NCBI GenBank assembly: GCA_018654575.1
Contig: JABILI010000097.1
Location: 62,001 to 126,000, forward strand
Direction of reading: 5' to 3'
Source: Porticoccaceae bacterium
GTDB lineage: Bacteria > Pseudomonadota > Gammaproteobacteria > Pseudomonadales > Porticoccaceae
Length of the DNA stretch: 64,000 bases
This document shows positions 27,474 through 39,616 of the stretch, piece by piece. Position 1 is the first letter of the stretch. Every line of letters begins with the position of its first letter. The notes beneath the pieces were generated by a model that saw only the letters and a list, made by a program, of their open reading frames with translations, did no database searches and had not been told where the DNA came from. A program made the translations under genes and the position numbers.

Positions 27474-28070
27474 TTATGTAGAGAATCCTAAAGAGGGATA
27501 TTGATTATACGGTTTAAATTCGGGCAAAAATATTTCGCTGACCAATAGCGGCTTTTGGTCAAGCCTAAATACTGATCTGCGCCCCCAAAGAGGACCTTTA
27601 ATATGGCTTAAGCTATCCGGCAAGTGTGCTCTTTCAGTTGGCAAAAAAGCCGCTTCGACAGGCGCTCTCGTCATACTAGGGTCTTTAAATAATAATGCGC
27701 CTAGCGGCTGGCTGTTGATGTCTCGCAAAAACTCCAACCGCCCCGTCAACGTCGATAATGGCATAATGCTTCGAGCAAAAACCCAAGGCTCACCATTGCC
27801 AAGAAGTAGGACCTGCCTTGAATAAACCGGAGTATCGCAGTCTATATTAAGCGCTTGGGCTTCGCTCTCTGTCGGCATAGTTTCAACCTGATCGAGCACC
27901 TCAACCGTAAAGCGATTTGCACTGGCTTCAATTAAGCGCTGGGTCAAAGACCCGCGGTCAGACAGCCAGTCGACCCAATGTGGCGGTATTGTCTTGTCCG
28001 GCACAGCCGCAAGAGCCTGCCATATAAAAGCGGGCGGTAGAATTAATTGAGCGTCTTGTAATATGGTCAA
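27474..28070 (-). CDS. ubiC: Chorismate--pyruvate lyase
   Basis: Cleaves chorismate to 4-hydroxybenzoate and pyruvate, the first committed step of ubiquinone synthesis. The 198 residues are a little longer than E. coli UbiC (165). Characteristic parts are WVDWLSDRGSLTQRLI (about 32-47), YSRQVLLLGNGEPWVFARSIMP and the C-terminal GRRSVF...EIFLPEF with the active-site Arg and Glu. The ubiA gene follows directly. The minus-strand start has no strong RBS. Confidence 0.93.
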   Translation of the reverse strand: MTILQDAQLILPPAFIWQALAAVPDKTIPPHWVDWLSDRGSLTQRLIEASANRFTVEVLDQVETMPTESEAQALNIDCDTPVYSRQVLLLGNGEPWVFARSIMPLSTLTGRLEFLRDINSQPLGALLFKDPSMTRAPVEAAFLPTERAHLPDSLSHIKGPLWGRRSVFRLDQKPLLVSEIFLPEFKPYNQYPSLGFST

Positions 28071-28112
28071 AATTGTCTCTTTAATCGGTGTGGGTAAAAC
28101 ATCAGGTTCTCA

Positions 28113-28988
28113 CTAAGGGTAAATGGGTGGCTCACCCTCAGGCCTCGCCCTAAAGCGCTTATACTCCCATTGGTACTGCTCGGGAGCTAACTCTATAATG
28201 GACTCGACCCCCTGATTAAGCGCAGCTAAACTTGCCTGTTCGTCGTCACTGTAGAGCTGCCTTGCCACTGGCAAAAAGTGTATCTCCCAGCCGCCAGAAA
28301 CCCGAAGTGCAGTACACATTAACGCACGGCTCCCTGAACGTTGCAGCAGCTTATGAATAAGCGTCATGGTCTGAGTTTGTACCCCTAGCAAGGGCGCAAA
28401 AGCACCACTGTTCGGTGGGGGCTGTTGGTCTGGCAAGATCCCCGTAATCTCGCCTCTTTGTAGCGCCGTGATGAGGGCAGCGACGCCGCGTAAATTAGTC
28501 GGAACCAAGGTTGCGCCAGCTTGCTCGCGTGATGTTTTTATCCACTCTTCTAACTCCGCCATTCTTGGCGGGTCATACAAAGACGTCATTGCTGCCTGCT
28601 GCGAAGCCCACAAGCCAAGCACCTCCCAGTTGCCTTGATGGGGGATAACTAAGATAGTGCCCAGCCCTTCTGACAATGATTCCTCGAAAAGCTCTAGCCC
28701 CTTAACGGCTAGTATTTTTCGCTCCAACCCAGCATTGCCAGCTCGCCACACTTTGGGAGTTTCAAAAAGGGCCTGCGCTAAATGCGTCATGCGCTTGGCA
28801 CTAAGGCACTTAATTTCTTTCTTTGACATCTCAGGATAACAAAGAGACAAATTAATTTTAGCAATTCTAGCCGGCTGAAGATTCAAAATAACGATTACCT
28901 CTCCCAGCACTTTCCCCAGGGCTCGGCCCACCGTGAGTGGCAGCCAGGCGATGCCCTTAAGAAAATATAAAATTAACGTGTTTCTCAT
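28113..28988 (-). CDS. Lysophospholipid/lipid A acyltransferase (LpxL/HtrB family)
   Basis: Membrane-associated acyltransferase, 291 residues, of the LpxL/LpxM family that adds secondary acyl chains to lipid A or acts on related lipids. After one N-terminal hydrophobic segment the catalytic HX4E motif is seen in IPHQGNWEVLG (about 116-126), then ITGILPDQQPP and the QWEYKRFR ending of the family. Whether it modifies Kdo2-lipid A or ornithine/other lipids is not settled. It is 42 bases upstream of ubiC and divergent from glyQ. Confidence 0.85.
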   Translation of the reverse strand: MRNTLILYFLKGIAWLPLTVGRALGKVLGEVIVILNLQPARIAKINLSLCYPEMSKKEIKCLSAKRMTHLAQALFETPKVWRAGNAGLERKILAVKGLELFEESLSEGLGTILVIPHQGNWEVLGLWASQQAAMTSLYDPPRMAELEEWIKTSREQAGATLVPTNLRGVAALITALQRGEITGILPDQQPPPNSGAFAPLLGVQTQTMTLIHKLLQRSGSRALMCTALRVSGGWEIHFLPVARQLYSDDEQASLAALNQGVESIIELAPEQYQWEYKRFRARPEGEPPIYP

Positions 28989-29220
28989 TATTGTCTATCT
29001 TCATTTATTTTCGCGAGCGATGGTAACAATACTATCCCCCAAGAACACCAAATAACGCTTTTCCTGTGGCTTTAGGTGCAATCTTATCTCTATCTGTTGT
29101 AACGATAGCATTATCGTATTTAATCATTCTTAAGGTCATTATATCTAAAGCCTGTTCAAGCAAGCCACCTTATTAAAGCCTTTGCTGCACTTATCCCCTA
29201 TCTTTATCGTGGTGCGGCTT

Positions 29221-29226
29221 TATAAT
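29221..29226 (+). promoter_or_regulatory. -10 element candidate for glyQS
   Basis: A perfect TATAAT lies 42 bases before the preferred glyQ GTG start, though no good -35 is found at 16-18 bases. Transcription from it would begin near 29233, which argues against the upstream TTG at 29238. The perfect inverted repeat ACGATA/TATCGT (near 29103-29118) is in the same 279-base gap. Confidence 0.4.
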
Positions 29227-29267
29227 TGCGTTTTTGATTGAACATTTTATTACCGTGGGTGAATGTT

Positions 29268-30218
29268 GTGGCCAAACTCAGTGCGCCGCCTGAGACTTTT
29301 CAGGATTTAATTTCCAGACTACAAAATTACTGGGCCGAAAAAGGCTGTGTGGTCATGCAACCTCTTGATATGGAAGTTGGCGCAGGTACTTTCCATCCCG
29401 CTACATTTTTGCGTTCAATTGGGCCAGAAATCTGGAATAGTGCTTATGTTCAGCCTTCAAGGCGCCCTACCGATGGGCGCTATGGCGAAAACCCAAATCG
29501 GCTCCAGCACTACTATCAGTTTCAGGTGGTTATGAAACCTTCGCCGAAAGACTTTCAAGAGCTCTATCTAGAGTCCCTACGAGAGCTCGGCTTAGATACT
29601 TTAATCCATGATGTCCGCTTTGTAGAAGATAACTGGGAATCACCCACTCTTGGCGCCTGGGGCTTGGGCTGGGAGATCTGGTTAAATGGAATGGAGGTCT
29701 CCCAATTTACCTATTTTCAACAGGTTGGAGGTCTTGAGTGCTACCCCGTCACAGGCGAAATCACCTATGGCCTAGAGCGAATTGCTATGTACCTGCAAGG
29801 GGTTGATAGTATTTATGACCTGGTTTGGGCGCATGGCCCGCAGGGCGACGTCAGCTACGGGGATGTTTTCTTGCAAAATGAAATCGAGATGTCCGCCTAC
29901 AATTTTGAACATGCCGACATCGCATTTTTGTTTGAGAGCTTTGATCAACATGAAAAAGACTGTCAGCGTTTAACGCTGCAAGGCCTGCCTCTTCCCGCCT
30001 ATGAAATGGTAATGAAGGCGTCGCATGCCTTTAATCTGCTGGATGCTCGTAAAGCCATTTCCGTAACAGAACGCCAACGCTTTATCCTGCGCGTTAGAGC
30101 GCTGGCCAGAGACGTAGCGCAGTGTTACTTTGATTCTCGCCTGGCGGCGGGCTTCCCCTTGGCAGACCCGCCAATTGCAGCCGAAGTGATAGCTCGTCAT
30201 ACAGGAGCGTCTAAATGA
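29268..30218 (+). CDS. glyQ: Glycine--tRNA ligase, alpha subunit
   Basis: Catalytic subunit of the bacterial alpha2beta2 glycyl-tRNA synthetase. From GTG 29268, preceded by GGGTGA, it has 316 residues; the frame extends to a TTG at 29238, but those ten codons do not resemble the family start. Family blocks are [39 protein letters not shown] and [12 protein letters not shown], near-identical to other GlyQ proteins. The stop overlaps the glyS start by four bases. Confidence 0.96.
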   Translation: MAKLSAPPETFQDLISRLQNYWAEKGCVVMQPLDMEVGAGTFHPATFLRSIGPEIWNSAYVQPSRRPTDGRYGENPNRLQHYYQFQVVMKPSPKDFQELYLESLRELGLDTLIHDVRFVEDNWESPTLGAWGLGWEIWLNGMEVSQFTYFQQVGGLECYPVTGEITYGLERIAMYLQGVDSIYDLVWAHGPQGDVSYGDVFLQNEIEMSAYNFEHADIAFLFESFDQHEKDCQRLTLQGLPLPAYEMVMKASHAFNLLDARKAISVTERQRFILRVRALARDVAQCYFDSRLAAGFPLADPPIAAEVIARHTGASK

Positions 30219-32299
30219 GTAGCGACTTTCTATTTGAGCTAGGGACTGAAGAGTTACCGCCAAAGGCGCTGCTAGGGCTGTCGGAAACGCTAACCTCTGG
30301 CATTTTAAAAGGCTTTGAAAGTGCTCGCCTTTCCTTCGGTGAAGTCTCTTCTTTTGCAGCGCCTCGCCGGCTTGCTTTGCTGGTGCGAGACCTAGCTGTA
30401 AAGGCTCCGGATAATGAAGTCGTTAATTGGGGGCCGCCAACTAAGGTTGCCTTTGATAGTAAGGGGTCGCCGACGAAGGCGGCACAAGCGTTTGCGATGA
30501 AAAATAATTTGGCGCTAACAGAGCTGCTAAACAATATTGACCATGACGGCAAGCAAGAAAAGCTTTGTGTGCGCAAAACCGAAGAGGGAAAAGCAACTGC
30601 CTCCCTTCTGTCGGACCTTATTAACGCTTCCTTGTCGGGACTACCCATCGCAAAGCGAATGAGTTGGGGAAATGGCAAAGAGCTGTTTGTTCGTCCTGTT
30701 CAATGGGCCGTTTTGCTGTTTGACGGACAGACATGCGAAGAATCAATTTTGGGAATCACGTCAAGCAATGTGAGCCGGGGTCACCGCTTTCATGGCTCAG
30801 GCGATATTACGATCGATTCGCCCCTTAGTTATGAGCAGCAGCTAAAAGAGCAATTCGTCATTGCTAGCTTCGATGATCGGCGGAATATTATTCGAGAGGG
30901 CGTGGCGAGTTTAGAGAAAACAATTAGCGGGCGGGCGGTCATTGACGATGCTTTGTTAGATGAAGTGAGCGCTCTAAATGAATGGCCCGTGCCTTTAATG
31001 GGGCATTTTGATAGGCATTTTTTAGAGGTTCCCTCTGAAGCGCTTATCTCTTCCATGAAAGAACACCAAAAGTATTTCCATCTGATTGATGATAACGATC
31101 ACTTATTGCCTGCGTTTATCACAGTAGCCAACATTAAAAGTAACGACCCCTCTCAAGTGGTCGCTGGGAACGAGCGTGTCATTCGTCCTCGATTGGCCGA
31201 CGCGGCCTTCTTTTACGAAAATGATCGTCTTGTGTCGCTTGAGCAACGGAGAGAATCTCTAAAAAAGGTGGTTTTTCAGGACAAATTGGGCTCGGTCTTC
31301 GATAAAACGGTGCGCGTCGCCAACCTTTGTTCGCTACTTGCCCCATTTACCGGTGCCGATGCCAAATTAACGCGTCGCGCTGGCGAGCTCTGTAAGTCCG
31401 ATTTAGTAACAGACATGGTGGGTGAGTTTGCCGACCTGCAAGGTGTAATGGGCCGTTATTATGCACTTCATGACGGGGAACAGCCTGACATAGCGGAAGC
31501 ACTGCTAGAACAATATCTTCCTCGCTTTTCAGGCGATAAAGTCCCAACAACTGCGGTTGGGGCAACCTTGGCTCTTGCGGACAAGCTAGATACGCTTGTT
31601 GGGATCTTTAGTATCGGCCAACCGCCTTCCGGATCGCGTGATCCTTTTGCCCTAAGACGTGCGAGTCTTGGGATTTTACGCATTATTTTGGATGGAAAGA
31701 TCAATATTGACTTATCAGAAGCCATTTCTCTTGCCGCAAAGAATTTTAACTTAGACGCTTCTAGTCTAGACAAAACGCGAAAGCAAGTACTTACATACGT
31801 ATTAGAGCGCCACCGGTCGTGGTATCGCGATGAGGGCTTTAGCGCCGCGGTGTTTTTATCCGTCTCCACGCTCGGGGTTTCGAATCCGTTGGATATCGAC
31901 GCCCGAATAAAGGCTGTCGCCCAGTTCTGCCTGTTGCCAGAAGCTAGCGCGCTCTCGTCAGCCAATAAGAGAGTGTCTAATATTTTAGCTAAACAGCTAA
32001 GCACGCGAATGCCAGAGCCTCTAAACAAAGCGTTACTCAAAGAATCGGCGGAAAAAGCGCTAGCCCGGTCAATTATGGCGCTTGAAGGCAGCTCTAAGCC
32101 GCTATTAGCCTCACGAGATTACAATACGTTACTACAAAATCTTGCCTCCCTTCACGGCCCCGTCGATCAATTTTTTGAGGAGGTGATGGTGGTGTCAGAT
32201 GACGCGGCTCTGCGAGAAAACCGCCTAAGTCTGCTCAAAAGACTACGCGATTTATTCCTTAATGTCGCTGATATTTCGCAGCTAGCCCCAGGCAAATAG
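30215..32299 (+). CDS. glyS: Glycine--tRNA ligase, beta subunit
   Basis: Beta subunit of glycyl-tRNA synthetase, required for tRNA binding and editing-type functions. The 694 residues match E. coli GlyS (689): N-terminal [37 protein letters not shown], the HD-like segment ([25 protein letters not shown]) and the anticodon-binding DALR region at the end. It overlaps glyQ at the start, and its TAG stop overlaps the GTG start of plsC, so the three are translated in series. Confidence 0.96.
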   Translation: MSSDFLFELGTEELPPKALLGLSETLTSGILKGFESARLSFGEVSSFAAPRRLALLVRDLAVKAPDNEVVNWGPPTKVAFDSKGSPTKAAQAFAMKNNLALTELLNNIDHDGKQEKLCVRKTEEGKATASLLSDLINASLSGLPIAKRMSWGNGKELFVRPVQWAVLLFDGQTCEESILGITSSNVSRGHRFHGSGDITIDSPLSYEQQLKEQFVIASFDDRRNIIREGVASLEKTISGRAVIDDALLDEVSALNEWPVPLMGHFDRHFLEVPSEALISSMKEHQKYFHLIDDNDHLLPAFITVANIKSNDPSQVVAGNERVIRPRLADAAFFYENDRLVSLEQRRESLKKVVFQDKLGSVFDKTVRVANLCSLLAPFTGADAKLTRRAGELCKSDLVTDMVGEFADLQGVMGRYYALHDGEQPDIAEALLEQYLPRFSGDKVPTTAVGATLALADKLDTLVGIFSIGQPPSGSRDPFALRRASLGILRIILDGKINIDLSEAISLAAKNFNLDASSLDKTRKQVLTYVLERHRSWYRDEGFSAAVFLSVSTLGVSNPLDIDARIKAVAQFCLLPEASALSSANKRVSNILAKQLSTRMPEPLNKALLKESAEKALARSIMALEGSSKPLLASRDYNTLLQNLASLHGPVDQFFEEVMVVSDDAALRENRLSLLKRLRDLFLNVADISQLAPGK

Positions 32300-33033
32300 T
32301 GCGCAGGGGCGATAACCTGAACGCCTTCCAAAAGGCTTTGCTGCCTCTACGCGCATGCGTCTTCTATTTGGGGTTTATTACGATAATTGTAGCCCTGGGG
32401 CTTGTTTGCTGCACCACGTGGTTCCTCCCTTTCCGGCATTTACAGTCAATCGCCGCAATGGGCAATTATTTGTCATTAGCGTGGCTCCGCTTAACCTGCA
32501 ATATTGAGGTTAAGGTCTCTGGCCGGGAACACATACCTGCGGGGGCCTGCGTCATTTTAAGCAACCACCAAAGCTCCTGGGAATCCTTCTATCTGCAGTG
32601 GCTGTTGCAGCCGGTAAGCTTTGTTTTGAAGCGCGAATTACTGTGGATTCCCTTTTTCGGCTGGTCTTTGGCTCTTTTACACCCCATTGCTATCAAGCGT
32701 GCCCGGCCGGCTGAGGCCATTCGACAGGTCTTTACTCAAGGTCAATTGCGTCTAGAAGACGGGCTCAAGGTTATTATTTACCCCGAGGGTACTCGAATGC
32801 ACCCTGGGGCGTTAGGAAAGTTTAAAACTAGCGGTGCGGCGCTAGCCGCGCGAGCTGGAGTGCCTGTTGTCCCGATCTCTCACAATGCGGGTGATCACTG
32901 GACTTTACACGGCTTCCTCAAATACCCCGGAACCGTGCGCTTAAACATTGGGCCGGCACTTCACACCTCCAACAATAGCGCCCGAGAAGTAACAGAAATG
33001 GCACGTTCTTGGATTGACCGCTCGCTTAAGTAG
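32299..33033 (+). CDS. plsC: 1-acylglycerol-3-phosphate acyltransferase
   Basis: Membrane enzyme adding the second acyl chain to lysophosphatidic acid in phospholipid synthesis. The 244 residues begin with a hydrophobic anchor (about 15-40) and contain the acyltransferase blocks NHQSSWES (about 92-99), IYPEGTRMHPG (about 160-170) and GVPVVPISHN. The first block uses HX4E instead of HX4D; this HQSxWE form is found in a subgroup of PlsC proteins, so it is unlikely to be a defect. It starts with GTG overlapping the glyS stop, and is convergent with gyrB. Confidence 0.92.
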   Translation: MRRGDNLNAFQKALLPLRACVFYLGFITIIVALGLVCCTTWFLPFRHLQSIAAMGNYLSLAWLRLTCNIEVKVSGREHIPAGACVILSNHQSSWESFYLQWLLQPVSFVLKRELLWIPFFGWSLALLHPIAIKRARPAEAIRQVFTQGQLRLEDGLKVIIYPEGTRMHPGALGKFKTSGAALAARAGVPVVPISHNAGDHWTLHGFLKYPGTVRLNIGPALHTSNNSAREVTEMARSWIDRSLK

Positions 33034-33066
33034 TTCCGCCGCCGCTCCTTGGCCCTCGATGCGCGC

Positions 33067-35487
<2,421 letters not shown>

Positions 35488-36591
35488 TTAGCTTCCCGTT
35501 ATCTCGCTTTTTGTAGTAACCCCATGTTCCACATGGAACATATGATGCGCCATCCCTTCCACCAACACCTGAAAATCTCTTTTATCGACGCCCGTCATAA
35601 ACACCTGGCAATCCAATCCTCTCAAAAACCCCACAATCTGCTGGCGATGAAGGTAATCTAACTCCGCCGGCAAATCGTCCAACAAGAACAGGCACGACTC
35701 GCCGGACTTCTCCCTATAGAACGTAGCCTGAGCCAGCTTTAAAGCATAAACGAGCAGCTTAATCTGACCTCGGGACAAGCATTCTGATGCCGGCACCCCG
35801 TCTACCTTAATTTTCATGTCCGCCTTGTGGGCTCCATGGCTCGTAGTTCCAACAGCCAAATCCCGCGCCTGGTCTTCCGCCATAACCCCTGCAAGCCCCA
35901 GCTCATCAGGCCACCCCTGATAATAATCAAAACTCAACTCTCCCAGACCTTCAAGCTCTCTCGAAGCTGCCTCAATATGCTCTACCAGCCCTTCCAGATA
36001 CTCTCTGCGGTGACGCGTTAGCTCTTCACTCAACGGTATAAGCTCTGTTGTCCAGGCGCGCAACGAATCTTCGTCTATTCTACCATGACGAAGTAGTTGA
36101 TTCCGCTGTTTTAATGCTTTTTGAAATCGTCGCCACAAGTCAGTGTAAGAATGTTCCACGTGGAACACCCCCCAATCTAAAAACTGCCTTCTTTGAAGGG
36201 CGCCGCCTTCTAGCAAGTTAAAACTATGGGCATCTATTAGCTGCAAAGGAAGCTCCTCAACAAGCTGAGTTGCAGACTGCAGCGCCCTCCCATCGAGACG
36301 GGCCTCAAAAAGCCCTTTAGACGTGCGCCTTATTCCTAATCGATGGCTGCCTTTTGGTTTTTGACGCTCTAGCTGAGCTGAGACTACTAGCTCTTCAGCC
36401 TTGTGATTTACCACCAAGCGTAAATCGCGATGCTTAAAGGACCGCCCCCGGCCCAAAAGGTAAATAGCCTCAAGCACGCTAGTCTTGCCGCTACCGTTAG
36501 CGCCATAAATAACGTTGATAGCCGGATGGCACTCCAATTTAAGGCTTTTTAGGTTTCGTACTTGAAGTATGTCAATGCTTGAGAGATACAT
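35488..36591 (-). CDS. recF: DNA replication and repair protein RecF
   Basis: SMC-like ATPase that helps load RecA at single-strand gaps. The 367 residues have Walker A YGANGSGKTSVLEAI (about 29-43), the family block RRQFLDWGVFHVEH (about 136-149), the signature SRGQIKLLVYALKLAQ and Walker B LFLLDDLPAELD. Two 16-bp parS palindromes lie inside the gene; each is read as Phe-His-Val-Glu-His (in the family block, and in the C-terminal tail). The tail beyond about residue 345 extends past the conserved core. It sits between dnaN and gyrB. Confidence 0.96.
   Translation of the reverse strand: MYLSSIDILQVRNLKSLKLECHPAINVIYGANGSGKTSVLEAIYLLGRGRSFKHRDLRLVVNHKAEELVVSAQLERQKPKGSHRLGIRRTSKGLFEARLDGRALQSATQLVEELPLQLIDAHSFNLLEGGALQRRQFLDWGVFHVEHSYTDLWRRFQKALKQRNQLLRHGRIDEDSLRAWTTELIPLSEELTRHRREYLEGLVEHIEAASRELEGLGELSFDYYQGWPDELGLAGVMAEDQARDLAVGTTSHGAHKADMKIKVDGVPASECLSRGQIKLLVYALKLAQATFYREKSGESCLFLLDDLPAELDYLHRQQIVGFLRGLDCQVFMTGVDKRDFQVLVEGMAHHMFHVEHGVTTKSEITGS
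35525..35540. other. parS site (TGTTCCACATGGAACA), inside the recF 3' end
   Basis: 16-bp partition site differing by one base from the Pseudomonas-type parS palindrome TGTTCCACGTGGAACA. Its identical half-site arms and the second, perfect copy 627 bp away inside the same gene, with parA and parB 11 kb away, make it a probable ParB-binding site. It codes for FHVEH near the RecF C-terminus. Confidence 0.82.
36152..36167. other. parS site (TGTTCCACGTGGAACA), perfect 16-bp palindrome inside recF
   Basis: Exact match to the chromosomal parS consensus known from Pseudomonas. ParB binds it, spreads in a CTP-dependent way and loads SMC complexes, directing origin segregation. It lies about 3 kb from the DnaA boxes, within the usual distance of an origin. 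Confidence 0.93.
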
Positions 36592-36622
36592 GGGCGCTCA
36601 TTTTTGACCATATGCCCCCAAA

Positions 36623-37720
36623 CTAAAGGCGCATTGGCATAACGACATAAACGGCGCCACTGTCTGCAGCGCCACTAACAAGGGCGCTACTATTGGAATT
36701 AGACAGCGTAATACGCACCTCAGGACTTGAAATAACGTTAAGCACATCAATTAGATAGCTAACATTAAACCCAATCTCAAGATCTTCGCCGGAGTAATTG
36801 ACAGAAACCTCTTCTTCGGCTTCTTCTTGCTCAGGGTTATTAGCAACCATCTTAATCGAACCCCCCGACAGTAAAACACGAACCCCGCGGTACTTCTCAT
36901 TCGACAGGATGGCCGCACGCCCAAACGCTTGCTTGAGCTCAGCCCTATCACCAACGACCTCTTTATCTCCACCCTTAGGTAGCACTCGATCATAATCAGG
37001 GTAGGCGCCATCGACTAACTTAGACGTAAAGCAATAGTCCTCGCCTGTAACCCGAATATGGTTTGATCCCATAGCAACACTAACCTCGTGTTCATCCAGC
37101 AGCCTAGAGAGCTCTATAATTCCTTTACGCGGCAGGATGGCTGAGATTGTCTCTTCAACCGAGACGTCGCAAGCGCCATCACAAAGCGCCATGCGGTGGC
37201 CATCTGTAGCCACCGCTCTAAGGTTGTTGTTGGTTAGCTCCCAGAGCATGCCGTTTAGGTAATACCGGACGTCTTGTTGGGCCATAGCAAACGAGGTAGC
37301 TTCGATTAATCCCTTAAGAACCGAACCCTTCACTACAAACTCTATTGTCTTTTCTCCTTCATCCACTGAGGGAAACTCATTGGCCGGCAGAGTGGCCAGG
37401 GTGAATTTGCTTCTTCCACTTTTAAGCGTCGCCTTGCCTTCGCCACTGGAAAAATTAATTTGCGCTCCATCCGGGAGTGACCGGCAAATGTCGACCAGCT
37501 TACGAGCAGATACTGTTACCTCGCCATCCTCACCCTCAGGGCCGCTATCGCTAAAGCCGATGACTTCGACTTCAAGATCAGTGCCCGTCATTGACAACCG
37601 GCCATTTTCTAAACTTAACAGCACGTTAGATAAGATCGGTAATGTTTGTCGTCGCTCGACAACACCCACGACAAGCTGCAAAGGCTTGAGAAAAGCTTCA
37701 CGCGATAAGCTAAATTTCAT
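36623..37720 (-). CDS. dnaN: DNA polymerase III beta subunit (sliding clamp)
   Basis: Ring-shaped clamp that tethers DNA polymerases to DNA. The 365 residues (E. coli 366) start MKFSLSREAFLKPLQLVVGVVERRQTLPILSNVLL, with the three repeated clamp domains following and the conserved ending GAVYVVMPMRL. The gene is separated from dnaA by 44 bases and followed by recF at 31 bases, matching the usual order. Confidence 0.98.
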   Translation of the reverse strand: MKFSLSREAFLKPLQLVVGVVERRQTLPILSNVLLSLENGRLSMTGTDLEVEVIGFSDSGPEGEDGEVTVSARKLVDICRSLPDGAQINFSSGEGKATLKSGRSKFTLATLPANEFPSVDEGEKTIEFVVKGSVLKGLIEATSFAMAQQDVRYYLNGMLWELTNNNLRAVATDGHRMALCDGACDVSVEETISAILPRKGIIELSRLLDEHEVSVAMGSNHIRVTGEDYCFTSKLVDGAYPDYDRVLPKGGDKEVVGDRAELKQAFGRAAILSNEKYRGVRVLLSGGSIKMVANNPEQEEAEEEVSVNYSGEDLEIGFNVSYLIDVLNVISSPEVRITLSNSNSSALVSGAADSGAVYVVMPMRL

Positions 37721-37764
37721 AATATTGTATTATCTCCAACTTCATTTATGTTCTTTGCTGCGGT

Positions 37765-39180
37765 TTAAGTGGATAAGGCTCTGTACAGATTTTTAAGATC
37801 TCTCTGCACCTCTCTATCACTGCCCTCCAGCTCTTTAACTTTGCGGCAAGCATGCAATACCGTGGTGTGGTCTCTACCTCCAAATGACTCGCCAATTTCA
37901 GGCAAACTATGACTTGTTAATTCTTTCGCAATCGACATAGCAACTTGCCTGGGCCGCGCCACCGAACGGCTGCGTCTCTTAGAGAGCATATCGGACATTT
38001 TAAGCTTGTAGTAGTCCGCCACCACCCTTTGGATATTATCTATGGTAACGAGCTTATCCTGAAGAGCCAATAAATCTTTCAAGGATTCCCGAATTAAATC
38101 AATATCTATTACTCGGCCAGTAAACTGTGCATGCGCCATCACTCGCTTTAATGCGCCCTCCAGCTCTCTAACATTCGACCGAATTCTCTGGGCTATAAAG
38201 AAAGCAGCGTCCTTAGACAGTGCCATGCCCGTCTGCTCCGCCTTGTTAATCAAAATAGCGGCTCGAGTTTCAAGTTCTGGCGGCTCTACAGCAACAGTCA
38301 GACCCCAACCAAACCTAGACTTCAAGCGCTCCTCAACACCATCTATTTCTTTGGGGTATCGATCACAGGTCAAAATCATCTGCTGGCCCCCTTCCAATAA
38401 AGCATTATAGGTATGGAAAAACTCCTCTTGAGAGCGCTCTTTGCCAGAAAAAAATTGAATATCGTCAATCAATAACGCATCTACCGAGCGATAGAACTGC
38501 TTAAACTCGTCGATAGCTTTTAGCTGTAGAGCTTTAACCATATCAGCAACAAATCTTTCAGAGTGCAAATAGACTATCTTCGCCTCTGGATTTTTTGCTC
38601 TCATGGCATGACCTACCGCATGCATTAAATGCGTTTTACCAAGCCCAACGCCACCATAAATAAACAATGGATTGTAGGAGCCACCTGGGTTCTCAGCAAC
38701 CTGGCGTGCCGCAGCAAATGCTAACTGATTTGATTTCCCCTCAACAAAGCTGTCAAAGGTAAAATTTGGATTGAGGTTTGTTTTTAAGCTACTCTCCGCG
38801 GCCGACTTAATGATCGAAGGCGCAGCGACAATATTGTTGCGAAACGGCTCTATTGAGTCTGCCGCGGCTGCAGGAATCGACACCCGATCCAACACTGCGC
38901 TCCCACGAAAACCATCCAAATCTGCTCTACTAACCTTTATATCAACTTTAACCGACCTGCCACCCAACTGAGCCAATAACTCCTCAATTCTCGATAAAAA
39001 TTTATTTTTGACCCAATCCTCAATAAATCGATTCGGTGCCAATAAATGCAAATCAAACGCTCCCTCCGCAGATTGAATAGTGAGCGGGCGTATCCAGGTG
39101 TTGTATTGCTGTTCTGGCAATTCGCTGCGGAGCATGGTCTGGCATTCGGCCCAAACCATAGTGTCGACATTAGATTCCAT
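37765..39180 (-). CDS. dnaA: Chromosomal replication initiator protein DnaA
   Basis: AAA+ ATPase that binds DnaA boxes and opens the origin. From ATG 39178-39180, with AGGGG eight bases upstream on the minus strand, it has 471 residues; the frame extends upstream to TTG 39237, but those 19 codons have no family support. Domain I ([24 protein letters not shown]), a variable linker, the AAA+ domain with Walker [12 protein letters not shown], Walker [10 protein letters not shown], and the DNA-binding domain IV signature [14 protein letters not shown] are all present. It leads the dnaA-dnaN-recF-gyrB cluster. Confidence 0.97.
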   Translation of the reverse strand: MESNVDTMVWAECQTMLRSELPEQQYNTWIRPLTIQSAEGAFDLHLLAPNRFIEDWVKNKFLSRIEELLAQLGGRSVKVDIKVSRADLDGFRGSAVLDRVSIPAAAADSIEPFRNNIVAAPSIIKSAAESSLKTNLNPNFTFDSFVEGKSNQLAFAAARQVAENPGGSYNPLFIYGGVGLGKTHLMHAVGHAMRAKNPEAKIVYLHSERFVADMVKALQLKAIDEFKQFYRSVDALLIDDIQFFSGKERSQEEFFHTYNALLEGGQQMILTCDRYPKEIDGVEERLKSRFGWGLTVAVEPPELETRAAILINKAEQTGMALSKDAAFFIAQRIRSNVRELEGALKRVMAHAQFTGRVIDIDLIRESLKDLLALQDKLVTIDNIQRVVADYYKLKMSDMLSKRRSRSVARPRQVAMSIAKELTSHSLPEIGESFGGRDHTTVLHACRKVKELEGSDREVQRDLKNLYRALST

Positions 39181-39215
39181 AATTGAAACCCCTAGTGACG
39201 CAGGCAGCGGAAAGA

Positions 39216-39249
39216 CTGTTTTTATGGGTTCCCCCAACCAAAAAAACAG
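39216..39249 (-). promoter_or_regulatory. Hairpin in the dnaA leader
   Basis: CTGTTTTT (39216-39223) pairs with AAAAACAG (39242-39249), and inside it GGTT pairs with AACC around a C-rich loop. It lies 36-69 bases before the dnaA start codon, within the likely leader. A regulatory hairpin is possible; no function is known. Confidence 0.45.
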
Positions 39250-39366
39250 CGTCTCTTTTGAGTAATTTAGGTATCAATTTATCCCAACCAAAGTTAAAAG
39301 ACCGTCGATCTTTAAAAATTAAAATTTATTCTTGTTTTCACTTGAGTGTATATAACAAAACGACGA

Positions 39367-39375
39367 TTATCCACA
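39367..39375 (+). promoter_or_regulatory. DnaA box TTATCCACA
   Basis: Exact match to the strong DnaA-box consensus TTATCCACA, at the dnaA-proximal edge of the AT-rich run. Confidence 0.85.
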
Positions 39376-39501
39376 ACTAAAAAATCTCAACCGCTTTTAT
39401 AAAATTTAAAAATACCAATATAAAACAATAACTTAAATAAATGCAATGTTTTTTTTATTAACAATAAAAAATTTAAACATGGTTGTTTTTTGATCAGTAT
39501 T

Positions 39502-39521
39502 TGTGGATAACCTGTGGATAT
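39502..39521 (-). promoter_or_regulatory. Pair of DnaA boxes (TGTGGATAA, TGTGGATAT)
   Basis: Two boxes in the reverse orientation separated by two bases: the first is a perfect consensus complement, the second differs at one base. They lie on the mnmE-proximal side of the AT-rich run. The head-to-tail packing is typical of an initiator array. Confidence 0.82.
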
Positions 39522-39616
39522 ACAGTTAAGAAACAGTGTTTATCTTCTCTTTTCCCCCATTCAGCGAGAAACTAGACGCCGGGGGAAAACTATCGTGACC
39601 TAAAGTAAATTGCTGG

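Larger units (their letters stand above)
39181..39616. other. oriC: Candidate replication origin between dnaA and mnmE
   Basis: This 436-base non-coding stretch holds DnaA boxes at 39367-39375 (TTATCCACA), 39502-39510 and 39513-39521 (both reversed; the last has one mismatch). Between them is a very AT-rich run (about 39389-39480) fit for duplex unwinding. GATC occurs twice (near 39310 and 39492). It adjoins dnaA, the typical place for oriC in pseudomonads. The strand switch of transcription, however, lies 4 kb away at 43.5-44.06 kb, which leaves doubt about which region is used. Confidence 0.72.

Noticed and set aside
30211-30678. 155-residue minus-strand frame at the glyQ/glyS junction
   Set aside because: Antisense to the highly conserved glyS N-terminus; no independent support.
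31468-32040. 190-residue minus-strand frame inside glyS
   Set aside because: Fully antisense to glyS, no RBS, no recognisable domain.
32414-32421. CCACGTGG palindrome in plsC, resembling the parS core
   Set aside because: The outer arms do not match TGTTC/GAACA, with five mismatches over 16 bases.
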